The notes under the pieces are model-generated. The model saw only the letters and a program-made list of their open reading frames with translations, was not told where the DNA came from and did no database searches. A program made the position numbers and the translations under genes. Below are positions 22,263 through 31,871 of a stretch of 64,000 nt of DNA, one piece after another (position 1 is the first letter of the stretch; each line of letters starts with the position of its first letter). Source of the DNA: Apiotrichum sp. Y4204. Its lineage: Eukaryota > Basidiomycota > Tremellomycetes > Trichosporonales > Trichosporonaceae. The stretch spans positions 186,001 to 250,000 of the forward strand of contig JAMYHL010000034.1 in the NCBI GenBank assembly GCA_025531455.1, in the 5' to 3' direction.

Positions 22263-24646
22263 ATGATTATCCCACCCGACCCCGAGAAGGACCCGCGTCT
22301 CTTCTCCGAGTCGCGCACGTCCGTCGCCACCGCGGACCTCGTGTCCCTAGACGAGCCGGCAGTCCCCGAGGTCGCATACCACCCCGACTTCTTGTACACC
22401 AGCCCGTTTACAGACGACTACGCCACGTACCCCAACGAGGCGCTGCCGCCATACGAGGGCCAGCAGACGGATCCACTCGCCGCGCGCCCATCGCCGAACC
22501 CAAGAGTCCGCCGCTCGGTACGTAACTCGGACCTCCTTGTGCGCGTCACTTCCGCCGCGTCGAGCAGCAGCAGTCTAGGATCGTCGTCCTCCACCTCTTC
22601 CCGCGCAACAGCGCGCGCGACGCACCACGGATCAGCAGTGCCCATCAACCTCGTCGACTCGAATGATTCGTCAGCGACGGCCGTCGGCTCATCGCGCCCC
22701 AAGGTGTGGGAGAAACCACTGGGATCAAGACGGCGATTCAAGGCTGCCATGTCTCCAGAACTCCGAGCTTTTTGGCGGCGAAACAAGAGATGGATAGTGT
22801 TCTTGATTATCGTCGCCATCGCCGCTATCCTGGTAGCCATCGGACTGGCTGTGGGTCTCGGTGTCGCACTACAGCAGACAAGACCGACATGGTCCGAAAA
22901 GCAAAAGCCAACAAGAAACACGACATGGCCTGGCTCCAACGCCTCCGTCCAGATTGGCACCCTCAACATCACCTATGTCCCACGCCGCGACGACCCGAAA
23001 AAAGAAGACGGCATGCCCTCTGATTGCAACCAGTGGACGCCCATCAACATGACCAGCCCGTTGAGCCAGCTGGCGCTCACGAGCGGATACTTTAACCACT
23101 ACCTCGCAACATTTCAGTTCCCACTCAGCAACGAGACGGACTCGAACCAGTCCACCCTCGCAAACCCGCTGTACTTTATTGCCCATGGACTCGCCGCATC
23201 CGGCACTGTAGAGATTCTCGGCGCGGACGCCCCGGCGTCAATAAAGGACGACGGTGCCGAGGGCATGGTCCAGGTGGACGTGCTGGCACGTTCACCACGG
23301 GACCGGCAGCTTGAGGACGTTGCCAAGGTGTGCAAGTTGACAAGAAAAGACGGCTCCACGGGTGTGGGCATCTTTGTGAGTGGATCTACTCTTTGGATCT
23401 CGGCGTGGTAGAGTGCTGACGACAGACCCCAATCGAGACAGATCAGAGTGGGCCGGGCACCACTATGCCATACCTCCTCGACCCACTACAGACGCCCGCG
23501 TTCCATGTCATCATCCGTCTCCCGCCGTCGGCAATGAACTATGAGCCCGACAGCAGTGTTCTCATCCCGAGCGTCACTTTCGACCTCGCCGGGATGGGTA
23601 TGCGCATCGGTAATCTCAAGGACATTGCGCGCTTTGGGTCCCTCAAGTTTGAGACCGACTGCCGCGGCGCGGGCTTTGCGGTCAACTATGTGGCCGCAGA
23701 CAACATTTTGATCTCCGGCGCCGAGGGCACTGTCCAGGGCACCTTTAACGTTTCGTCGTCGCTCAACATCAACTCCACTTCGGGCCCCATATTTGCCAAT
23801 GTCATCCTCCACGACCCGGAAAACATCAACGACACATCCACCACCATCCAGTCCTCGATCCCCATGCCCAAGATGCGCCGCGGGTATAAGCCGCCGCCCT
23901 CGCCACACGAGGAGGACCACGACGAGTACGAGGACAGCAAGCTGTGGGAAAAGGAGGAGTGGAAAGGAAGTGCATCGGCAGCAGAAACGAGTGCCGCCCA
24001 CTCGGAAACGAGTGCCGCCTATTCGGAAACGAGTGCCGCCCACTCCGAAACCAGTGCTGCCCCGAATGCAACATGGGCAGCAACCCCAACCTCGGGGGCG
24101 GACACCCCCAAGCATTCCAACGCCACGGTCAACGCCACTGCACAGGTCGAGCTCCTACCATACCGCAACCGCACCATCAACACGACGTTTGTCACTGGCG
24201 AGGGGTTCATCTTTGTCGCCTACCTCCACCACCCATCGACGACCGCGCTCCAGGCATTTGTCGCCAGCCAGTCGGGCATGGTCGATGTCGCCCTGCACCC
24301 GAACTACATTGGCCCATTTGCCCTCGTCAATCTCTGGGGCAGCATCCGCCTGCCGCCGATCTCGTGGTCTGCCTCCCCCGACCCTCTCTGGCTCGACCGC
24401 AGCCGCAAGGTCCTGCAAGGCAGCATTGACGTGGGGCCTGGCACGTACTTTGGCGACGCCCAGCACCGCTATTCTGAGACTTCCGAATCCGCAGCAAGCT
24501 CAGTTACCGGCGCGGCGCTCTGGTCGAGTGCCGATTACCCGCTACACTCTGCCAAGCAGGCACAGTACTCGCCCGAGGGCAAGTGCTCGGCGCTGTACGC
24601 ACTCACAAATCTTGGCGACCTGCAGGTCACCTTTGACGGAACGTAG
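22263..24646 (+). CDS. Orphan single-pass membrane protein with glycosylated ectodomain
   Basis: Not recognised. Exons 22263-23375 and 23426-24646 encode 777 residues. Residues 1-170 form a Ser-rich cytoplasmic tail that includes the PPYEG segment (a PPxY-like motif of the sort bound by Rsp5-type WW domains). A basic stop (RRNKR) precedes a membrane helix from W177 to about residue 203 (RWIVFLIIVAIAAILVAIGL). The large C-terminal part has many N-x-S/T sites and alternating strand-like segments. It contains four 7-residue repeats (ETSAAHS type) around 23984-24067 within an acidic spacer. Type II topology is inferred from flanking charges. Similar predicted proteins in other Tremellomycetes are plausible but unverified. 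Confidence 0.8.
23984..24067 (+). repeat. Four 21-bp coding repeats (ETSAA[HYP][SN])
   Basis: Four contiguous in-frame copies of a 21-bp unit encoding E-T-S-A-A-x-x, with the last copy diverged. Being Ser/Thr-rich in an extracellular spacer, it is a likely O-glycosylated stalk and a candidate length polymorphism. Confidence 0.85.
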
Positions 24647-25780
24647 CACATTCACGCGCTGCGATACATGGAATCAAGAAAATTCTCCGGAACCTCCCTA
24701 GCCCAAGCCCAAGCCTGCACGGCACCCAAAACAAGCACACTCTTCACGAACATTAACTTCTATACCACTACACCATCGGTCCGCGACCACCCAGCATACC
24801 CCACCCACTCTTTCACCCCGCACACCCACCAAACCCCAACACCTCTGCATTCTCATTGTCACCCCCCGAGCCGCAGGCTCTGTCGCCATAGTTCGTTTGT
24901 ATCGGCTGTTAATCGCAGTGTAATGTACTCGTCAAGAGCAATTGGAGCAGGAGTGGCGCGAGTGAGCTGGCCAGGAGGTATTATGAGTGCAGAGCAAAGT
25001 CGGTGACTTCCGCAAGTGTTCGCCAGGGCACAGGATGTTGATGTTGATGATGCTTCCAGTGCCCAGCATCCAGCTCGAGACATGTTTCTCACGTCGTTCA
25101 CGCGGCACGGCTCGAGGCGCGTGCGTCTCTGCCACAAACGAGGACGGGAAGCTGGGGAGATGACTGATGACATATATGGGGAAATGACATCCCACAGAAG
25201 AATCTTTAGTAAATGGGCGTAGAATGGGAACCTCGACGCGCTACACAGAGTCACACGATCGCAGGCCGCAGGACTGCAGGATCGCTGGATCTCGCACCGC
25301 ATAAGAGTGGGAAACGCAGCCTGGCAAGCTAGCGCGACTTGTCCTACATCCCACGGCGCGATGACGCGTGACTGAATGGCATCCTACTCGCGTGCAGAGA
25401 AGAACCGGAGAACCGGAGAAACAGACGATCAAGACGATCACGGCAAAAGACGACGACGAGACAGCTAAACTCGAAAGACATGTGAGATGCAGAATGAGCT
25501 CTGTGCAGGTCGACAGAAGCAGGTAACACCCCAGCGAGTGGCACCATCCATCCCATCCATCCCATCCATCCCATCCTGTTGACACTAACAGACACCGACA
25601 TTGAGCGGGTGGCAACCCCTCTCTTTCTCTCTCTCTCTTTGTCTCTCATACACGCCGTGCATCGAGAGTCCCATCCCCTATCGGCAAATCCCCCTCCTCG
25701 CATCATCCCCTTCTCCCATCCGATCCATCCCCAACATCATCTCCACTTCTCACCACCTCGCCACCACCCCTTTCCCTCCG
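24647..25780. other. Intergenic region: membrane orphan 3' flank and BTB gene promoter
   Basis: No gene seen. A tandem 9-bp CATCCCATC repeat at 25543-25576 precedes a pyrimidine-rich stretch (25610-25780) leading to the next start codon. Confidence 0.6.
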
Positions 25781-27011
25781 ATGAGCACCACCTCCCTCGT
25801 CCTCCGCCCAAACAAGCCGTACTGGCTCGGCACGGCCAAGACCAACGTCCGCATCGTGTGCCGCGCCGACGCGCTCGCAGAGTATGCGTTCGAGGCCGAC
25901 GGTTATATCCTCCGCGCTGTGAGGTGAGTCCCGAGGATCCCGGGGAGTGGGAACACTGGACACTGGTCATTTGCCGCTTGTTTGCCGTCAGCGTGCTGTA
26001 TTCCACCCCGACGCCGGACGCGTCCCTTCCCATTCACCGGCCCGGTTCCCCCTTACACCATGCCTCCTCCCCCCCACCCCCACCCTCTCCCCCCCCACCT
26101 CCGGCTCCTACTCACCTCAGCGGGCGCTTTGCGCAACTCCTCGAAAACGTCCCCCTCGCGAACCACAACAACCGGAAGAGCAAGGACAAGAGTGGCAAAG
26201 ACAAGGAAAAGGAACGGGAGAAGGAGAGGAGAAAGTCGGTAAACGGCAGCACGGTGACTTTTGCGCCGGTCGACAGCGATACGCTGTCCCTCTCCTCGGG
26301 GTCCATCAGCTCCGAGTCGACAGACCACCCGCCTGGCCCGCCCCAGCCGCCAACGCAGCCCCCGACCCAGCCGGCCACCGGCAACCCCCACGTCCTCGAG
26401 CTCAAGGAGACCGGGGAGCGCATGCTCCTCCTCCTCGAGTTTATCAACTACAGCACGACCGGCGTCGCCTTCGCCACGCGCACTTTTACGATCCGCAAGC
26501 TCGTGACGTTGCTCGACCTCGCAGACACGTACAAGCTCAAGGAGGGGCCGCGGGCGACACTGCGCAACTATATTGCAAAGTCGGCGCACGCGCTGACCCT
26601 CAAGGCGTCGGGGTACGACGACTTTCTCGGGCTCGTGCGGATCCTCGAGCAGACGCGGAGCGTCGCGCTCGCGCGCGCGCTCTTCCGCCTCGACTGGGAT
26701 ATTGAGCGCGTGCGTCTTCTTCATCTGCACCACCTCGCGCAGCCGTGGGAGATGCCCGATGACGTCGTTGCCAAGCTCAGTCCCGAAATGTTCAATGCCA
26801 TGGTCTATGTCGAGACGGAGCGCGCGCTCTGGAGCGGGAAAGTGGACGACTTGGTCGTGTCGTACAGCAAGTGTAGGTTGCGTGTGGGTTTGCCAGGACT
26901 CATTTCCCAGCACAGCTTGTGTTTGAGTGGAAGGACGGGGAGAGCCGCGTCGCGTTTGGCGACGAGACTGGCGAGAAGAAGGGCCTCTTCCGTCGCGGTA
27001 TGTCGGCCTAG
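25781..27011 (+). CDS. BTB/POZ-domain protein with an internal low-complexity insertion
   Basis: Exons 25781-25923, 26121-26872 and 26911-27011 encode 331 residues. The N-terminal TNVRIVCRADALAEYAFEADGYILRAVRSGRFAQLLE and the later VLELKETGERMLLLLEFINY and TIRKLVTLLDLADTYKLKEG segments fit the strands and helices of a BTB fold as seen in fungal BTB proteins. They are separated by about 80 residues of Lys/Glu-rich (KDKSGKDKEKEREKERRK) and Pro-rich (PPQPPTQPPTQPAT) sequence. The C-terminal part is helical and the last exon ends RRGMSA. BTB proteins often dimerise or act as Cullin-3 adaptors; which role applies here is unknown. Joining exons 2 and 3 with a split Ser codon is the only in-frame choice found. 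Confidence 0.72.
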
Positions 27012-29040
27012 AATGAACAAGACGATAGAGGATAGAGCCAGAGTGGGCCGCCAAGAGAAACGACGTGCGATGCCAAGAGCCAAGAGCGATGAGCGACGAG
27101 CGGAAGAACATGAGTACAAGGACTGCACGACAGGAACAGCACTACCCACACCCACCATCATGTCACGACAAACACGACGAGACGACCAGCATGCAAGCAC
27201 GAGCCGAGGGACATAGCAGGATGCGTTTCTTGATACGCGATAGGATGCCGATGTAATGCACTGGCGGGGGTCATGTGAGCATTGACGATGCCACCACTGG
27301 TCCAGTTCACAAGAACCACTCAACCTCTCAGAATTATGAGAATCCAAGGCAGGCATACTTCTCGACACCACATCCGACGTACGTTCCTCATCTACCCACC
27401 TCACCGCCCACGGACCCGGTATGAGCGCTCACCTCAGGTTTCTGCTGTCTATGGAGCGGCATGGAAAGGAAGCGGGAAAGACAATGCGGGTGAATGCGGA
27501 GCTCCACCGGGCTGGGCGCTGTTTGTAGCAGAAAACGCGATCGTGATCGCGATCGATCGCGCCTCTTGCGATCGAGGGCGCGTTGAACAATGCTCAACAC
27601 AACTGTCGGTGGCCGCGACTCTCGTGGTGGCAACTGCTACTTATCTCTACGAATCGTACAAGTAGCTGCCTTCTTCGTCGCTTACTCCGGCACTCCGGCC
27701 CCCGCAATCGCTTCTCAGCCTGATCGCCTTCCGACCAACATCCAGACCTGCGCGATCAGTGCCCGATGCAGGCCAGACATGGCGACGCCACTCCCCCCAT
27801 CCTATCTTGCTTCTCCATTCACTCACTATTGACACCTACTCACCCCACACGTGCATGATTGACGACGGCACTTACCGCACTTGTTGCACCCACCTCTCAC
27901 CCCTGTCCCGTTGATGCCGGCCAACCGTCGGGAGTAATGCACCCCGCCGGGTATTGACCGAACCTGCACCGAGCACATGCGCGGGGACGTCCCAGTGTGC
28001 GCATAGCGGGCAAAGATCACACCTAGAGGCATCACTGCATGCGGAGACCACACCCCGCCCGCACGCTCCACCCATCGCAGCGCGACCAGCCACCCATATG
28101 CACCCATGGGAACCCACGGCAAATTGCAACCATAACATCGACAGGCACCGCACGCGCCGCGCTAGCGTGCGTTACCGCAGGCCGAACGCTCCGCTATCGT
28201 CGGCACAGACTTCGCACATCGCGGCGGGCCAGCTCTCAGGCGCGTGCTATTCTTGCATTCCGCCGTCTCGATCAGTGCCTATTCGCGCCGTTACGTGTCG
28301 GCCCGCGTCATGTGTAGTAGTGTAATGTGTCCCCCCGAAACTCCAACTTGCAACTTGGGCCCCAAATCACTACTGTGACCGACACGCATCCTGTCTCCGG
28401 GGTGGGAGGTTGTATCTGTGTCTAGTGTCTAACTGAGTAGCTTACGCGCCGATGCCGAGAGTGTGCCCGAGCTTGAGCTTGGCCGTGGCCCCGGGCGCCG
28501 CAGTGGCCGCCAACACACACGACGACTGCAGCTCAAGTGATACAGAACTCTGGCGCCGCGTGGTGCAGCGTACGGCATCGTGGTGCTGGATGTGCAGAGG
28601 AAGCGGCGCGAATCCCCCAAACAACCTCTACGTTTGAGAGCCAGACAGGTTCCTGCTGCCTGCGGTTTGGAGGTTCCTCGGCCCCATGTGTGTCGTGCCT
28701 GCCCATTCCGCACATCCACCTGAACCGAACCTTTGGGAACGACCACCCCCCCAACCCAACTCTTCTAAAGTACAGAAACACTTCACTAAAGGGCAATACA
28801 CTAGGCGACGCACAAGACGACAACAGAGGCAAAGAAAGACATGGGCGCCGGGTGCCCCCTCGAACATCTCGCGCTGGGGCCGCCATCATCTGACTCAACC
28901 CCCCTTCCGGACCCCGAAGTCGCGATGCGGCTGGCTTCGGGGCCAGCGGCTCAGATGGAATGCGGGCGACTGAGTATCGTTGATGGTATATAAGCCCCGC
29001 TCCTACCCGTCTTGGCAGCCATCTCACCACTCACCGTACC
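27012..29040. other. Intergenic region: BTB 3' flank and GH128 promoter
   Basis: Two kilobases without a supported gene. It holds a cluster of overlapping GATCGC/CGATCG palindromes at 27536-27582. A TATA box lies at 28987-28994 just upstream of the secreted glucanase gene. Confidence 0.55.
28987..28994 (+). promoter_or_regulatory. TATA box of the GH128 gene
   Basis: TATATAAG lies 47-54 bp upstream of the start codon. It is the clearest TATA element in the window and fits a regulated, secreted-enzyme gene; most neighbours instead have pyrimidine tracts without TATA. Confidence 0.6.
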
Positions 29041-30107
29041 ATGCGCCTCTGCACACTCCTTGTAACTGCGCTCGGCGTCGCTGCGACGCCCGTCCGCCGG
29101 GGCTCTGGCAAGGTGAGTCCGGGCTGTTGGTGCTTATCTTCATCACAGGGCTGACCCCAGCTCGGCATTTCGTGGCCCGCACAAGAGGGCGACGCCTCGC
29201 CCGTCAACACCTTCTTCCAACCCGGCTCAGCCGTGTCTTGGTGGTACGACTGGGGGATGGGGTGGTCGAACGGCCCTCTGCCCGCCACGCCGGAGGGGAC
29301 GCAGATTGGAGGCGACTTTGTGCCCATGATCTGGTCGGCGGGCATGCTCGACAACCTGAACCTCCAGGACGGGTTTAGTCTAGTGCTGGGGTTCAACGAG
29401 CCGGATAACAGTAACGCCGCGGTGGCGCTGACGATGGATCCGGGGGTGGCGGCCGACAAGTGGCGCCAGATGCTCGGCCAGATCCGCGCCATCAACCCCA
29501 GCGCACAGTTTGCCTCACCGGCCGTCGCGGGGAACCGCGACTGGCTGCGCGCGTTCTACGCCGCCATCTGCCCTGGCGGGCTGGACGGATGCGACGTCGC
29601 CCCCCAGTACACCGCGGTCCACAGCTACCACACGGATGCGAACGGGTTCATCGGCGAGGTCCAGGCGTTCTGGGACGAGTTTGGGCTGCCCCTCATCGTG
29701 TCTGAATTCGCGTGTGCGGTGAGTGATGAGATGAATGAAGAATGAAGAATGCGGTGTCTGGGCGGTAATGAGATGAATGCCGCCGGTTCCCGAGTGGACG
29801 CTCGAGCTTCGCGCACAGGCCGATACTGATGCCCAGAACTTTAACGGCGGGCCCCCGCCGTCCCAGGAGCAAGTGTACTCGTTCATGGGGCAGACGACGC
29901 AGTGGCTCGATGCCCAGCCCTTCGTGTAGTAAGTAGCGGGAAGCTGTGTTATTGTCCTTTCCCACTCACATTAGCCGCTACTCGTGGTTTGGCGCGATGC
30001 GGAGCAACAGCTGGCTCTACGGCGTGACCCCTGAGAACAAACTCATGGACGAGGGCGGAAACCTCACCCCGCTTGGGTGGCAGTACGTCTCTGGCGGGTG
30101 GAAGTAG
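29041..30107 (+). CDS. Secreted GH128 (Asl1-like) beta-1,3-glucanase
   Basis: Predicted to cut beta-1,3-glucan in the cell wall. Exons 29041-29112, 29161-29718, 29837-29928 and 29975-30107 encode 284 residues. A signal peptide (MRLCTLLVTALGVAATPV) is followed by WWYDWG, FVPMIW, LGFNEPDN (acid/base Glu region), SPAVAG, CDVAPQYTAVHSYH and LPLIVSEFACA (nucleophile Glu region), the ordered motifs of the GH128 catalytic core. No GPI-anchor tail is visible; it ends YVSGGWK. The third exon has two in-frame acceptors 18 nt apart (exon starting 29819 or 29837). I chose the downstream one because it gives FACANFNGG, closer to the family spacing. Confidence 0.88.
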
Positions 30108-30549
30108 GGAAGAATGAGACCGCGACGAAGAGGGGAAGAAAAAGTCGAAAACAGAAAACGAAATCAATCCACACACACGCGGCATTCATGAAAAGCGACA
30201 GACATCTCAGAATCTCGGAATCTCAGAAATCGCAAAATCTCAAATATCACGAGCAATCTCCCTTCGCACCTCTACATACATGTATTACCACCCGCCCTGG
30301 TGGCCTGGTGGCCGTTTGTACTTTATCATAGCCTTTAGATGTAGGCGTTGCGGACAAGACGAAAGAATGTGAGCGGCTTGCTCGGTTATTACCGCCTCTG
30401 GACCAGCGACAAGTCTGTGCCGCACACCGGCTATTCCCGGCAACATCCGCAATCTGCACATGATTCTTCTTTTTTTATTCACCGATCCCCCCGATCTTTC
30501 TCATCTCATCCTCGTGATCCTCTCCTCTTCACCTCTTAGGTATCCCACT
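30108..30549. other. Intergenic region, GH128 3' flank and DHODH promoter
   Basis: No gene seen. It contains an ATCTCAGAATCTCGGAATCTC-like short repeat near 30205-30245 and a T-rich tract at 30462-30480 before the next start. Confidence 0.6.
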
Positions 30550-31527
30550 ATGGCCCCGCGCCTGGCTCTCGACCCGCCGCTGCTCAACGCCGCATGTCCA
30601 TGGGCATCGGACCTGTCTTTTCTGCGGCCGCTTTTCGCCTCAAAGGCCACAGGGGCAATCACAACGCGCACAGCCCTCGTAAACGGCTATCCCCACGACG
30701 ACGCCAAGAACACATTCCTCTTCTACGATCCGGCCAGCGGCGTGTCGAGCGCGCGCGCACCGAGCGCCTTCCCCGCCAACAATGACAGTCTGGACGGCTC
30801 GCTCAACTGCTTTGGCCTGTCGCCCCGCGTCCTCGAGACCTACTGCGCCTGGCTGCACACCCTCGCGGCCGAGAACAGCGGGAGTAACAAGCTCGTCATT
30901 GTCTCGGTCACTGGCGAAACCCCCGAGACGAACGCCGCGGCCGTGCGCCGCGTCATCTCCCTCTCTGGAGAGATCAACCTCCGCCTCGCGGTCGAAATTA
31001 ACCTCTCGTGCCCAAACGTCCCCGGCGTCCCGCCGCCAGCGTACGATGCCGGAGAACTCGAGGCATTTCTCGCCGCCCTCCCATCCAACCCCCCCATTCC
31101 CGTAGGCCTCAAGACCACGCCGTACACCCACCCGGGGCAGTTCGAGATGCTTGTCGCGGCCGTTTCCCGCGCCTCCGGGAAAATCAGCTTTATCACAGCG
31201 ACGAACACACTGGGAAACTGCACGATATTCGACGCGCATGGTCCGGTTCTGCCCTCTGACGGCGGGCTCGGCGGTCTGGCCGGCCCCGCGATCCACCCCC
31301 TTGCGCTCGGGAATGTGGCCACGCTCCGCCGCATGCTTGATGCCAAGGGGATGCGCGATATCGACATTATCGGCGTCGGCGGCGTGAGTGATGCGGCGGG
31401 GTATGAGCGCATGCGCGCGGCGGGCGCGGCTGCCGTCGGCGTTGCGACGGCCCTTGGAAGGCAGGGCGTCGCTGTGTTTGACCGTATTGCGGAGGGGAAG
31501 CGAAGAAAGCAGGGCGCTAGGTTGTGA
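30550..31527 (+). CDS. Dihydroorotate dehydrogenase family, class 1A-like, intronless
   Basis: FMN-binding TIM-barrel oxidoreductase; class 1A enzymes (such as yeast Ura1) oxidise dihydroorotate with fumarate in the cytosol. It has 325 residues in a single exon. Family motifs: EINLSCPNVPG with the loop cysteine C154 used as base in class 1A, LKTTPY, FITATNTLGN, GGLGGLAGPAIHPLALGNV and the phosphate-binding IIGVGGV...GVATALG. There is no mitochondrial presequence or membrane helix, unlike class 2 DHODH. Oddities: the lysine normally in the VTKS segment is Arg (ITTRT, R40), the usual NSMGL is NCFGL, and the protein ends GARL, a PTS1-like tripeptide. The start at 30550 (ACTATGGCC) is chosen over an in-frame ATG 90 bases upstream, which would add a non-conserved hydrophobic stretch. 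It may act on another substrate. Confidence 0.82.
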   Translation: MAPRLALDPPLLNAACPWASDLSFLRPLFASKATGAITTRTALVNGYPHDDAKNTFLFYDPASGVSSARAPSAFPANNDSLDGSLNCFGLSPRVLETYCAWLHTLAAENSGSNKLVIVSVTGETPETNAAAVRRVISLSGEINLRLAVEINLSCPNVPGVPPPAYDAGELEAFLAALPSNPPIPVGLKTTPYTHPGQFEMLVAAVSRASGKISFITATNTLGNCTIFDAHGPVLPSDGGLGGLAGPAIHPLALGNVATLRRMLDAKGMRDIDIIGVGGVSDAAGYERMRAAGAAAVGVATALGRQGVAVFDRIAEGKRRKQGARL

Positions 31528-31871
31528 GGAGGAGCTACGGGATGCAGCTGTTGTACCGGGTGTCTAGCCTTTGACACTTGAGGGCTACTGACAGACCTAA
31601 CTGACAGTAACTCACACGGTACTGTGACATTCACCCTTTACTCTGCTCACATTCAGCGCAATGTAATACTAGATGCATGTGATGTCGACAACTCGAAACT
31701 CGCATTTTATCCTATACAAAACCCAATCTATTCCCACCTCCAATCCATTCTCCTTTTCGCTTTCCCCCAGTTTGGTCCGTGAGGGCGCCACCCGACAACT
31801 ATGATGTGTGTGTAAGACGAGAAGAAAACAACCGACACGCAAAAGACAATCCCCTCCCAACAATATCGCGA
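31528..31871. other. Convergent intergenic region (DHODH / MFS permease 3' ends)
   Basis: These 344 bases separate two convergent genes and hold both 3' UTRs. No further gene or clear hairpin terminator is seen. Confidence 0.6.
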
